Origin: Limnobacter sp. MED105
Lineage (GTDB): Bacteria > Pseudomonadota > Gammaproteobacteria > Burkholderiales > Burkholderiaceae_B
Reading direction: 5' to 3'
NCBI RefSeq assembly: GCF_000170915.1
Contig: NZ_ABCT01000005.1
Coordinates: 144,644-208,643 of the forward strand
Length of the DNA: 64,000 nt
The notes beneath the pieces were generated by a model. It was given only the letters and a program-made list of their open reading frames with translations, was not told the DNA's origin and did no database searches. Position 1 is the stretch's first letter. The number at the start of each line of letters is the position of its first letter. Of the stretch, positions 55,914 through 64,000 are shown piece by piece. The position numbers were made by a program, and so were the translations under genes.

Positions 55914-55954
55914 ATTCTCGAATGTAACTTTTTCCAAATGTTAAATTCGAGAAT
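55914..55954 (-). promoter_or_regulatory. 10-bp inverted repeat upstream of the receptor-like gene
   Basis: ATTCTCGAAT (55914-55923) and ATTCGAGAAT (55945-55954) are perfect complements with 21 bases between. One arm lies only five bases before the start codon and covers the only candidate ribosome-binding bases (GAG). It could be an operator or an RNA hairpin that hides the start. Confidence 0.5.
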
Positions 55955-56005
55955 ACTGGAAGTCATTTGTAATCAATCACCTGAATAGAGTGGATTTTCA
56001 CCCCT

Positions 56006-57034
56006 TCAGAATCGTTCTTCCGGCGTCAACAAGCGCCACTGCCCCACTGGCAGGTCGCCCAGCATTACACGGCCAATTCGAACGCGTTTCAACCCCACCA
56101 CTTTCAGGCCCACGATTTCGCACATGCGGCGAATTTGTCGTTTTTTGCCTTCGTTCAAAATAAAGCGAAGTTGATCTTCGTTTTGCCAGCTGACGCGGGC
56201 GGGTTTCAGGGCTTCACCATCCAGGCTCAAACCATAGCGCAGCATTTCAAGCCCACGGTCAGTCAATTCGCCTTCGACCCGCACCAGGTATTCTTTTTCC
56301 ACCGTGCTGTTGGCGTCAATCAGTTGTTTGGCAATGCGGCCGTCTTGGGTCAGCACGAGCAAGCCGGTGGAATCAATGTCCAGGCGACCTGCTGGCGCCA
56401 GGCCTTTCAGCATGGCGGGTTGGAATGGCGTGGATGTTTTACGATCAGCCTGGTTTTCAAGGCTCAGGCATTCCATGGCAGCTTTGTAGCGCCCCTCGGG
56501 CTGGCCGGACACCACGCCAATCGGCTTGTGGTACAAAATGGTGACCTGTTTGCCCAGTACATTCTTGGCACGTGCATCCAGATCAATGGTGACCGTGGGC
56601 AGCACTTTGGCACCCAGCTCATCGACCACTTTGCCGTTCACTCGCACCCAACCATTCTCGATCAGGTAATCGGCTTCCCGGCGGGAACACAAACCCTTGG
56701 CCGCCATGATCTTGCTTAGCCGTTGTGGCTCGAACGGATCGAGCATGTCCAGTGTGTTCGTGCCGGTGACCTTGCTGCGGCGCGGGCGTGCCGTACCAGC
56801 GGCAGGGGCCACCGGTGCGCTGCGCATGGCGGCGCGGTTGCGGTCGGGTTTGGCAGTGACGGCGGCTTTGCCAGCCGCTGCACTGGGGCGTCCACGGCCT
56901 GTGGATGCGGAACCCGCAGCCGGTTTGGCTGCGGTTGCTGATTTGGTTCGGTTACTGGGGCGTGCGGGTGGGCCGGAACGGCCCGAGTCGCCACTGCGGC
57001 CTGCGCTGCCGTTGCGGCCTGCGGGTTTTTTCAT
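56006..57034 (-). CDS. rluB: Pseudouridine synthase, RluB-like
   Basis: This 342-residue enzyme of the RsuA/RluB/RluE group makes pseudouridine in rRNA; RluB acts on position 2605 of 23S rRNA. After a low-complexity basic N-terminus of about 90 residues (Gly, Arg, Ala, Pro, Ser) come an S4 domain (RLSKIMAAKGLCSRREADYLIENGWVRVNG) and the catalytic domain with GRLDIDSTGLLVLTQDG, which holds the catalytic Asp. It ends with NEGKKRQIRRM and GLKRVRIG. The RluB assignment within the group is likely but not certain. Confidence 0.88.
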   Translation of the reverse strand: MKKPAGRNGSAGRSGDSGRSGPPARPSNRTKSATAAKPAAGSASTGRGRPSAAAGKAAVTAKPDRNRAAMRSAPVAPAAGTARPRRSKVTGTNTLDMLDPFEPQRLSKIMAAKGLCSRREADYLIENGWVRVNGKVVDELGAKVLPTVTIDLDARAKNVLGKQVTILYHKPIGVVSGQPEGRYKAAMECLSLENQADRKTSTPFQPAMLKGLAPAGRLDIDSTGLLVLTQDGRIAKQLIDANSTVEKEYLVRVEGELTDRGLEMLRYGLSLDGEALKPARVSWQNEDQLRFILNEGKKRQIRRMCEIVGLKVVGLKRVRIGRVMLGDLPVGQWRLLTPEERF

Positions 57035-57092
57035 GATTTCAGGATGTCCTCTTGCATTGAGGGCGTATTGTAGGTGAAATCAAGGGCTTAGG

Positions 57093-60000
57093 CTATGTTC
57101 TCTGCAAGTCGGGTGGCAAGAGCTTGTAAAGCACCGGCGTAACCAGGCGACCAATGAAGGTGGAAGAAATAAGCCCGCCAATAATCACCCAGGCCATGGG
57201 CGAGTACAGCCCGCCACCTTGCAGCGCCAGTGGCATCAAGCCGCCCACGGCGGTGGCACTGGTCAGCAGAATCGGCAGGAATCGGATACGGCCTGCTTCT
57301 TCGATGGACTCATCAAGCCCTTTGCCTTCTTCACGCAACTGGTTGGTGAAGTCCACCAGCAAAATCGAGTTCTTGATTTCAATGCCGATCAGCGCAATGA
57401 AGCCAATCATCGCTGTGAAACTGAGCGAATTCCCTGTCAGGAACAGCATGACCATGCCACCTGTAACCCCTAGAGGAATTACGAACAAAACAATCAGCGT
57501 GCTTTTGAAACTGCCGAATTCCAGAACCAGAATGGCCAAAATGCCAAATACGGTAATCAGGATCGCAGTACCAAAACCGGCAAAGCTTTCCTGCCTGCTT
57601 TTAACTTCGCCAGCCATTTTGTATCGGTAACCAGTGGGCAAGCCCATTTCATCGATTTGTTTGGCAATTTCATTGCTGATCTTCTCGGTGTTGTAGCCAG
57701 TGCGTGTGTAAGCGGTCAGCAGCACGGCGCGTTCGCGGTCGAAGCGATAAATGCTGTTCAGGTTGTCATCCAGTTCAAGCGTGGTGAGTTGGGTCAGCGG
57801 TACTGCCTGGCCTGTGCGTGAAATCACATGGAAGTCGTCCAGCGCGCTTAGATTGCTGCGAACACCGGCAGGGCCACGCACACTGATGTCGTAGGCATCG
57901 CCGTTACTCTGGCGAATTTCACCTGCAAACGCACCTGCAATGGCAAGCCGCACAGCCTGGTCCAGCTCCGCTGAGTTCACACCCAGCAAACCCGCTTTTT
58001 CAAAATTCACTTTCAGGCGAAGGTCGCTGCGCCCGGTGCGCTGTGGGTTGTCCACGTTTTGTGTACCGGGATTGGCCAGCATGATGCGCTCAACCTGTGC
58101 AGACAATTCACGCAGCGTTTCTATTTCGGGCCCTACCAAACGGATGCCAATGGGTGCATCTATGGGTGGGCCATTTTCAAACTCACGCACAATCAGATTG
58201 GCGCCCGCAATTGTTTTCAGTTCATTGCGAATGTTGTCGAGCAGCTTGGGCGTGTCGTCGTTGTATTCCTTGAGTTGTACAAACAATTCACCCACGTTCG
58301 ATTGTTTGTCTTGCTGAAACACGTTGTAATAAATTTGCGGGTTGCCCTCGCCCACGGTGGCCATGACCGCCGTAATTTCATCAAACTCCGAGAGCTTGTT
58401 TTCAACCTGTTTCACCACATTGTCGGTGGCAGTCAGGCTGGAACCCGGGGGCAGCCCCACCTCAATTACAAACTGCGGAGTATTGGCCTTTGGGAACAGC
58501 GACATGCCCATGAGGGGTGCCAGGCCCAGGCTGGCCACAAACAACACCAGTGATGCAGCCACCACGGTTTTGGGGGTTTGCAAGGCGCGGTGCAGCAGTG
58601 GGGTGTAAATTTTGTCGATCAAGCCCATCAGCTTTTGCAGCACGATATTGCCATGCTCATTTTCGTCTTTCTTCAGCACACGGCTGGCCAGAAACGGGAT
58701 GATGGTCAATGCAACAAACAGCGATGCAATCACTGTAAATACCACGGCCACCGGCAAGGAGCGAATGAATTTTCCGGCGTTGTCTGGCAGCATCAACAAA
58801 GGCAGGAAGGCAAACAACAGGGTTGCAGTACAACCCACCACAGCAAGTGAAATTTGCTTGGTGGCCAGGCGTGCCGCATCCACACGGTTATAGCCCATGC
58901 GCAGGTAACGTGAAATGTTTTCAATCACCACGATTGAGTCGTCGACCAACAAGCCCAAGGCGACCACCAGGCCAGCAATTGAAAGCTGGTTCAATGAGAA
59001 GCCTGCATAGTACAAACAGGCCAAACCGGTGAGTAGCGACAAAGGCACACTGACCATCACAATGCCCGAGGCCCGCAAGCCCAGCGGCAACAGGGTGATC
59101 AGCACCAGTGTTACCGCCAGTGCGAAGTCGAAGGTGAGGCGATCAATGCGCTTTTCCACGTTTTTGTACTGCTCGAAACCGCGCTCCATTTTGATATTCG
59201 GAGGCAAGGTTTTCTCGAATTCGTCCGCTGTTTCCTGCAAGGCTTTTTGAGTCACAAAAATATTGCGTTCGTCTTTCTGGTTGGCAGTGACAAACACCGC
59301 ACGCTGACCATTGAAGCGGGCCATGACTTCCTGATTTTCATAGTCCCACTGCACATCGGCGACATCGCCCACACGAACCAGGCGACCACCCAAATCACCG
59401 CCCGTGCCGGTGCCGGCAATCACGGTGTTTCTGATTTCTTCAACGCTGCGGTACTGGCCCGAGGTTTGCACGTTCAAACGGCGTGCGCCTTCCTCTACCG
59501 GCCCACCCGGAATGTTCAGTGACTCACCCTGAATGACACGCGCTACATCGGCTGCCTGTATTCCCAGTTCAGCCAGCTTTTTAAAGTTCAGGCTGACACG
59601 CACCTGTTGTTCGGGGTAGGCCCAGCTTTCGCTTTCGCGCACCGAGGATATACGCTCGAACGCCTCGGAAAGGTCTTCTGCATAATTGGCCAGGTCGGCA
59701 TAACTTGCGGTTTCCGACACCAGTGAGTATTGAATGATGTTGGTGAAGCCGGGGTTGATTCGTTCAATTTCCAGCTTCTGTATGCCTGCGGGCAATTGGT
59801 CTCGAATGCTGTTGAGTTCGCGGTTGACTTCATCGAACTTTTTGTCGACATCGACTTCCGCATCGAAACGCACAAACACCACACCACCGCTGTTGCGCGA
59901 CGTTGAAAGCATTTCTTTCAAGTCGTCCAGGCTGCGCAAAGCATCTTCAATCGGCTTGGCCACCTGCTGTTCCATTTCGCGCGGGTCGGCCCCGGGATAA

Positions 60001-60149
60001 ATGACATTGATGCGAAATGCGCTGATGTCGAAATAGGGGTCTTCGGTTCTGGGAATGTTTTGATACGCGCTGATACCAATGGCAGTCAGCAGGAAAAAGA
60101 TCACCAGCGTGAACTGGTAGTTCTTGATTGAAAAGTCCGAGAGTTTCAT
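57093..60149 (-). CDS. RND efflux transporter (inner membrane pump)
   Basis: This 1018-residue proton-driven RND pump is the inner-membrane part of a tripartite exporter. It has twelve predicted membrane helices in two halves. The proton-relay pair of TM4 is seen in GLLVDDSIVVIEN, and the TM10 lysine in GIEIKNSILLVDF. The two large periplasmic loops lie at about residues 40-330 and 555-860. The sequence belongs to the hydrophobe/amphiphile (HAE-1) side, not the heavy-metal CzcA type. The gene follows the adaptor by five bases with AGGAG before the ATG. Its substrate is unknown. Confidence 0.94.
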   Translation of the reverse strand: MKLSDFSIKNYQFTLVIFFLLTAIGISAYQNIPRTEDPYFDISAFRINVIYPGADPREMEQQVAKPIEDALRSLDDLKEMLSTSRNSGGVVFVRFDAEVDVDKKFDEVNRELNSIRDQLPAGIQKLEIERINPGFTNIIQYSLVSETASYADLANYAEDLSEAFERISSVRESESWAYPEQQVRVSLNFKKLAELGIQAADVARVIQGESLNIPGGPVEEGARRLNVQTSGQYRSVEEIRNTVIAGTGTGGDLGGRLVRVGDVADVQWDYENQEVMARFNGQRAVFVTANQKDERNIFVTQKALQETADEFEKTLPPNIKMERGFEQYKNVEKRIDRLTFDFALAVTLVLITLLPLGLRASGIVMVSVPLSLLTGLACLYYAGFSLNQLSIAGLVVALGLLVDDSIVVIENISRYLRMGYNRVDAARLATKQISLAVVGCTATLLFAFLPLLMLPDNAGKFIRSLPVAVVFTVIASLFVALTIIPFLASRVLKKDENEHGNIVLQKLMGLIDKIYTPLLHRALQTPKTVVAASLVLFVASLGLAPLMGMSLFPKANTPQFVIEVGLPPGSSLTATDNVVKQVENKLSEFDEITAVMATVGEGNPQIYYNVFQQDKQSNVGELFVQLKEYNDDTPKLLDNIRNELKTIAGANLIVREFENGPPIDAPIGIRLVGPEIETLRELSAQVERIMLANPGTQNVDNPQRTGRSDLRLKVNFEKAGLLGVNSAELDQAVRLAIAGAFAGEIRQSNGDAYDISVRGPAGVRSNLSALDDFHVISRTGQAVPLTQLTTLELDDNLNSIYRFDRERAVLLTAYTRTGYNTEKISNEIAKQIDEMGLPTGYRYKMAGEVKSRQESFAGFGTAILITVFGILAILVLEFGSFKSTLIVLFVIPLGVTGGMVMLFLTGNSLSFTAMIGFIALIGIEIKNSILLVDFTNQLREEGKGLDESIEEAGRIRFLPILLTSATAVGGLMPLALQGGGLYSPMAWVIIGGLISSTFIGRLVTPVLYKLLPPDLQRT

Positions 60150-60154
60150 CTGGA

Positions 60155-61201
60155 TTACTCCTGAACTTGCACGGTTTCACCGTCTTGCAGGTAGGCTGCA
60201 CCGGTGCTCACCACGCGTGTGCCCTCGGGCAGTGCATCAATCAATGCAATTCGGTCACCTTGTATGAAAGCCACTGCAACAGTTTGGCGTTTCACAGTGT
60301 TGTCCGCTTGTACGGTGTAAATCCAGGCGGCTTTGTTGTCGCCCTCGACTACCGCCTCAATGGGTACGTAGCTGCGCGTGCCATTGAAGTTGGTGGGTTC
60401 AATGCGAGTTCGCCCCTGCATGCCCGATAAAAGATTCAGATTTTCATGGGCCGCTGTGTCTACCTCAACCAGCACGCCGTAGGTACCTGTGGCAGGGTCT
60501 GCGGCCTGGCTGAGTTCAATGACTTTTCCGGGCCATTGCACGCCGGGCAGTGCGTCGAATTGCACCTCGGCCTTGGCACCCAGCTGTATGTGCACAGCCT
60601 GCTTGTCAGCCAGGCTTGCCTTCATTACAAAGCCGCTACTTTTACTTCCAAGAAGTAATATCGGCTGGCCTGGCGATACCACCTCGCCCGTTTGCGCAAA
60701 ACGCTTCAGCACCACGCCATTCGCCTGGGCCTGTATTTCAGCAGTTTGACTTGCAAACTGCGCTTGGCTAAGTTGTGCGCGCGCTGCTTGCGCTGCGGTC
60801 TCGAGGTTGTCGAGCTGCACTTTCGAGATGACTTCCTGGTCTCGCAGCAGTTTACCCCGTTGCAAGTCACGTTGGGCTTTCTCAAAGCCTGCGCTGGCCT
60901 GGCTGACGGCGGCATTCACGTCTTGTTTGTTCAGCGCAGCCAGCCGTTGGCCTTTCTCTACAGTTTCTCCTTCACGTACATTGATCCGTTCAATTACGCC
61001 GCCCACTTTAAAACTCAAACGGGTTTCGTCACGAAAGGCGCCAATGCCAGGCACTTCGATCAAACTTGCAGCCGGGCCGCTTTGTACGGCTTCGGTTTTC
61101 ACCAAGCGGTACTCTACAGCCGGTGCTTCTTCGGGAGTGGCTGGGCCACAGGCTGCCAGAACCAATACGGAGACGATAGAAATAACGAGTGCGGGTTTCA
61201 T
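60155..61201 (-). CDS. RND efflux periplasmic adaptor lipoprotein
   Basis: This 348-residue membrane fusion protein joins the RND pump to the outer-membrane channel. The N-terminal signal ends in the lipobox VLAAC, so it is probably lipid-anchored. The lipoyl/barrel-sandwich halves (GVIERINVREGETVEKGQRLAAL and ANGVVLKRFAQTGEVVSPGQPI) flank a coiled-coil hairpin, followed by beta-barrel and membrane-proximal domains. The ATG at 61201 has GGAAGGAG upstream and overlaps the stop of the outer-membrane gene (ATGA). It is part of the TetR-controlled operon. Confidence 0.94.
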   Translation of the reverse strand: MKPALVISIVSVLVLAACGPATPEEAPAVEYRLVKTEAVQSGPAASLIEVPGIGAFRDETRLSFKVGGVIERINVREGETVEKGQRLAALNKQDVNAAVSQASAGFEKAQRDLQRGKLLRDQEVISKVQLDNLETAAQAARAQLSQAQFASQTAEIQAQANGVVLKRFAQTGEVVSPGQPILLLGSKSSGFVMKASLADKQAVHIQLGAKAEVQFDALPGVQWPGKVIELSQAADPATGTYGVLVEVDTAAHENLNLLSGMQGRTRIEPTNFNGTRSYVPIEAVVEGDNKAAWIYTVQADNTVKRQTVAVAFIQGDRIALIDALPEGTRVVSTGAAYLQDGETVQVQE

Positions 61202-62661
61202 GGTTGAGCTCCTTCCTGTGGGCTTGGCTCGGGAATGTTTCGGTTGTTGTACTGCCAAACAGCATGGTCAATTCGGGCTTGGTACACAGCAGTGACCAGG
61301 CCCAAACGTGCGCGTGTGGCACTTTGTTCAGCACTTAAAAATTCAATTTGTGTGGTCTCGCCTGCATCGCGTTTTCGTTCATTGATCCGCAGGCTTTCCT
61401 CGGATGCAGCTTGTTGGGCCATACGCGCCTGAATGCTGTCCAGTGACACCAGCAGATTTTCCTTGGCCTGCAATTTGGCCAGTTGAAGTTGGCGGTTCAC
61501 TTGCCGTGCCCGAGCTTCAAGCGCCTGTACCTGAGCCCTGCTGCGTGCCACCTCACTGCTGCGAATGCCAGCATCTGCCAGGGTCCAGTTCAATACGACC
61601 GATGCACTAGCAAAGCCCGTGTTGGGGCCGGTGTTGTAGTCGCGCCCCTGGTAGCCACCTTCAATCGAATAACCCAGTGTGGGCTTGTAAGTCGCCCGGC
61701 TGGCATCCAGCTGGGCGCGTTGGGCGGCCAGGCTGCGTTCAAGCCGCGTGAGTGCGGGTGCCGGGGTATTGCCCTGTGTTTTCGGCGTGAGGTCATCCAG
61801 CAGGGTTTGTAGGGCACTGGGGCTCAGGTCTTCTTGTGGAAGTTCAACTGCGCTGTCGTTGGGCGCGTAGCGCAACAAGTTGAAATATTCGCGGGCCAGC
61901 AAGGCCTGCGTTTGAGCTTGGCGCAAGGCAACCTGAATTTCCAGCGTTTCGGCTTCGGCGCGTTTGGGGGCATCCAGTGTTGTTTCCCCTGCTTTGTACA
62001 GCACGGTGTTGATGCGTTCATTTTCTTTCAGTGTTCGCAGGCTGGCCTCAAGAATGGCGATTCTGGCCTTGGCCTGTGCATATTGCCAATAGGCGGTGTG
62101 CAGGTCGCGCACCAACTCTTCTTTTACCTGCAGTTGTGCGGCCTCTTGTGCGCCGACTGCTTGGGTTTGCGCTTGAAGTTGCTGGTCCAGTACAGGTTCG
62201 TAAATTGGGCCACGCACAATCAAACGGGTGTCTTGTTCGGTGGGGCGGAGCAGTGGAATAGACTGGTTTTCTACGGTCGGAAAGCGAGCGGCTTGCCCGG
62301 CGGCAACAGCCTGCGCATTCAATGTTGCGTACACAGGGTTAAGCAAATCCCCCGCCGGGAAATCGATGGTGCGGCCACCTTCGGCGACACTCGCGCGGGC
62401 CTGCAACGCAAGGCTGGGATAAAATCGCGCCCGCAAATTTTCAAGTCGCTGTCGTTCAGCTTCCACTTCAAAGCTGGCTTGCGCCAAAGCGGGGTTGTTG
62501 GCCATGGCTTGGCTCAAGTAATCGTCGAGTGGGGTGCCTGCCTCACTGGGTTGATGAAATTGAAAAGCCATCAACAGCAATGCAGCCATTAGACGTCTGT
62601 CAAATAAAGTGTAAAAAAAAGCGCCCCTTCTGTGGGCGCCTCTGCGATTGTGCGTGATCAT
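61198..62661 (-). CDS. TolC-family outer membrane efflux protein
   Basis: This 487-residue outer-membrane factor forms the exit duct of the tripartite pump. After a signal region (about residues 1-46, ending in PSEAGTP) it shows the internal duplication of TolC proteins: two long helical hairpins (for example ALAQASFEVEAERQRLENL, and later LQAKENLLVSLDSIQARMAQ) each paired with beta-strand segments such as GYSIEGGYQGRDY. I chose the ATG at 62661 because it overlaps the tetR stop as ATGA; the longer frame lies inside tetR. The hydrophobic core of the signal starts unusually late (near residue 26). Confidence 0.92.
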   Translation of the reverse strand: MITHNRRGAHRRGAFFYTLFDRRLMAALLLMAFQFHQPSEAGTPLDDYLSQAMANNPALAQASFEVEAERQRLENLRARFYPSLALQARASVAEGGRTIDFPAGDLLNPVYATLNAQAVAAGQAARFPTVENQSIPLLRPTEQDTRLIVRGPIYEPVLDQQLQAQTQAVGAQEAAQLQVKEELVRDLHTAYWQYAQAKARIAILEASLRTLKENERINTVLYKAGETTLDAPKRAEAETLEIQVALRQAQTQALLAREYFNLLRYAPNDSAVELPQEDLSPSALQTLLDDLTPKTQGNTPAPALTRLERSLAAQRAQLDASRATYKPTLGYSIEGGYQGRDYNTGPNTGFASASVVLNWTLADAGIRSSEVARSRAQVQALEARARQVNRQLQLAKLQAKENLLVSLDSIQARMAQQAASEESLRINERKRDAGETTQIEFLSAEQSATRARLGLVTAVYQARIDHAVWQYNNRNIPEPSPQEGAQP

Positions 62662-63323
62662 TTTTTGCCTCCGCCATTGCGGTTGATCAGGGATTGCATG
62701 ACCAGTTCGACCGCCTGGTTCATGAACGATTCTTTGCTGATGCCCATGCTGGCCATAAAGACTGCTTTGGTTTGTGCCAGTTGAATGGTGCCGTGAGTGA
62801 AACCCCACAAGGTGATGGAAATTTGCATGAGGTTGTCCAGGTCGGCACGTAGTGTTTTGTCTGCCATGCCCGTGGCCAATGCAAGCACCATTTCTTCGTG
62901 AACTTTCTGTCCGGCTTGAATCATCTCAAGCGTGGAGTTGCAGGGATCGTCAAAGGCCATGTCTGGTGAGGACGCTTCAAACCTGGACATGGCGGCGAAG
63001 TGCGTGGGGTACTCTTCTGAAAATTGCATGTAAGCATGCCCAATCGCGCGAATTTGAGCCTCGCCGGTGGCATGCTGTTTGCGCGCTGTTTCAAACATCT
63101 CGCGCAGTGTTCGCAAACCTCGAAGGCAAATGGCCAAATGCAAAGCTGCTTTGTCTTTGAAATACACGTACACCAATGCGCGCGACACCCTCGCTTTGCG
63201 TGCAACTTGATCCATGGTGGCTGAGTCAAAGCCTTTTTCAGAAAAAACAAGTTCAGCGGCGTCCAGAATTTCTTCCCGGCGGCGTTCCTTTTCCTCTTCG
63301 CGACGTTCGATAACATAGTTCAT
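62658..63323 (-). CDS. TetR family transcriptional repressor of the efflux operon
   Basis: This 221-residue TetR-type regulator has the helix-turn-helix at about residues 17-63 (REEILDAAELVFSEKGFDSATMDQVARKARVSRALVY in outline, ending VYFKDKAAL) and a variable ligand-binding C-terminal domain. It is the first gene of the operon with the TolC, adaptor and RND genes, overlapping the TolC start by four bases. A perfect palindrome lies 21 bases upstream of its ATG, so autoregulation of the whole operon is likely. The inducer is unknown. Confidence 0.92.
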   Translation of the reverse strand: MNYVIERREEEKERRREEILDAAELVFSEKGFDSATMDQVARKARVSRALVYVYFKDKAALHLAICLRGLRTLREMFETARKQHATGEAQIRAIGHAYMQFSEEYPTHFAAMSRFEASSPDMAFDDPCNSTLEMIQAGQKVHEEMVLALATGMADKTLRADLDNLMQISITLWGFTHGTIQLAQTKAVFMASMGISKESFMNQAVELVMQSLINRNGGGKK

Positions 63324-63343
63324 GAAATGGATGTTAGTTTAGT

Positions 63344-63362
63344 CATTGACACTATGTCAATG
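63344..63362 (-). promoter_or_regulatory. Palindromic operator of the TetR/efflux operon
   Basis: CATTGACA (63344-63351), a CTA spacer and TGTCAATG (63355-63362) make a perfect 19-bp palindrome in front of tetR. Both arms contain TTGACA, so the site can overlap a -35 box on either strand. Such symmetry fits binding of a TetR dimer. Confidence 0.7.
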
Positions 63363-63473
63363 GTTTTTTGTCTCAGTACCTTGAAACGTCGATTTGAATT
63401 GATTTACCGAGTTTGTTTCCCGCACCGGTTGACCGGTTCGTGAATTAAAGTCAAATCATGGTGAATTGTTTCT

Positions 63474-64000
63474 GTGAGAAGCGCGGTGGTAAAAAAACTT
63501 GAAGGCCTGGAGCGGCAAGTGGTGTTTGTAATTGACGATCATCCGATTGTCAGTTTCGGATTGGTCGAAATGGTGAAGGACGTGGCACCCCACGCCCGCA
63601 TTCGCCAGTTTTCGACTTTGAAGGAAGCTGCACGGCATGCCGTTGAAGAATTTCCTGCTTTGATCATCACAGATTTTCATTTGCGTGATGTTCAGGCTGA
63701 GACTTTCATTGGCCTGTTTGAAACATTGTTTCCGGAAATTCCGGTATTGATTACTGCAAATGACGACAAAGTCATGGGTCAGTTAAAGCGCCATCAGCTA
63801 GACCGGTTTATTGCATTTTCAAAGTTTACGCCCTTTGCAAAATTGATCGACCTCATCCGCGTGGGTTTAAGCAAGGCCAATATCGAACTGCTGCAAATAC
63901 CAACTTTGTCAAAAGCACTCACTCACAAACAGGTTGAAGTGCTTGAATTGATTGGGGCAGGGCACAGCAACAAGGAGATAGCCACGCTTTTGAAGATCAG
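63474..64000 (+). CDS. LuxR/NarL-type response regulator (cut by window end)
   Basis: The gene is partial at its 3' end. The translated part shows a receiver domain with the acidic pocket VVFVIDDHPIVS, the phosphoacceptor in LIITDFHLRD and the later conserved Thr/Ala region VLITAND. The usual Lys of the fifth strand appears to be in FSKFTP. After a linker a LuxR-type helix-turn-helix begins (LTHKQVEVLELIGAGHSNKEIATLLKI). Possible GTG starts are at 63474 and 63486; neither has a clear ribosome-binding site. It is divergent from the TetR operon, and the palindrome at 63344 may also affect it. No histidine kinase is in view. Confidence 0.85.
   Translation, partial: MRSAVVKKLEGLERQVVFVIDDHPIVSFGLVEMVKDVAPHARIRQFSTLKEAARHAVEEFPALIITDFHLRDVQAETFIGLFETLFPEIPVLITANDDKVMGQLKRHQLDRFIAFSKFTPFAKLIDLIRVGLSKANIELLQIPTLSKALTHKQVEVLELIGAGHSNKEIATLLKI

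Overview
The window is ordinary chromosomal DNA from a Gram-negative betaproteobacterium, most likely a member of the Burkholderiales. This rests on a Burkholderiales-type trimeric porin, on gene orders typical of that group (ruvX-pyrR-pyrB-pyrX-plsC, rubredoxin next to thiD-thiE-hemL, thiS-thiG-trmB, nadD-rsfS-rlmH-maf-rng), and on moderate GC by eye. The moderate GC would suit a Limnobacter-like lineage better than Burkholderia itself, but that is a guess. I see no phage, insertion sequence, CRISPR array, tRNA or rRNA gene.

Layout: 0.3-2.1 kb holds a major porin facing a small secreted protein of unknown function. From 14.7 down to 2.3 kb, fourteen minus-strand genes run almost without gaps: yebC, purD, hemF, nadD, rsfS, rlmH, maf, rng, then a complete biotin set (bioF, an esterase of BioH function, bioC, bioD, bioA, bioB). 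From 14.9 to 23.6 kb come mscL, a tandem glycine riboswitch in front of a DadA-type dehydrogenase, glnS, a membrane protein of the Gcr 'recombinase' family, a cobalamin adenosyltransferase, and thiC behind a TPP riboswitch. At 23.9-27.4 kb are a CNNM/CorC-type membrane protein and a three-gene cluster that looks like a surface-fibre or holdfast-anchor secretion system: a CsgG/HfaB-like lipoprotein and two small secreted proteins with curlin-like segments. From 27.6 to 31.3 kb lies the de novo NAD set nadA-nadC facing nadB.

From 31.4 to 40.8 kb come a GGDEF/EAL protein, trmB-thiG-thiS, a lone radical SAM/Cys-rich enzyme, a membrane coiled-coil protein, a short rubredoxin gene, and thiD-thiE-hemL. 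From 40.8 to 51.8 kb come a MAPEG protein, photolyase, yqgE-ruvX-pyrR-pyrB-pyrX-plsC, apaH, a phosphohexomutase, a DUF1415 protein, an unassigned structured RNA candidate, and queE-queD. From 51.8 kb to the end come a large palindromic element, a PAS-GGDEF-EAL protein translationally coupled to a membrane coiled-coil protein, rluB, and a TetR-controlled tripartite RND efflux operon. The last gene is a LuxR-type response regulator cut by the window edge.

Metabolically the region concentrates cofactor synthesis (biotin, NAD, thiamine, haem, adenosylcobalamin, queuosine) and pyrimidine and purine synthesis. The least explained pieces are the Hfa/curli-like cluster, the structured RNA before queE, the 145-bp hairpin element beside a dispersed 20-bp repeat, and the two receptor-like coiled-coil membrane proteins.
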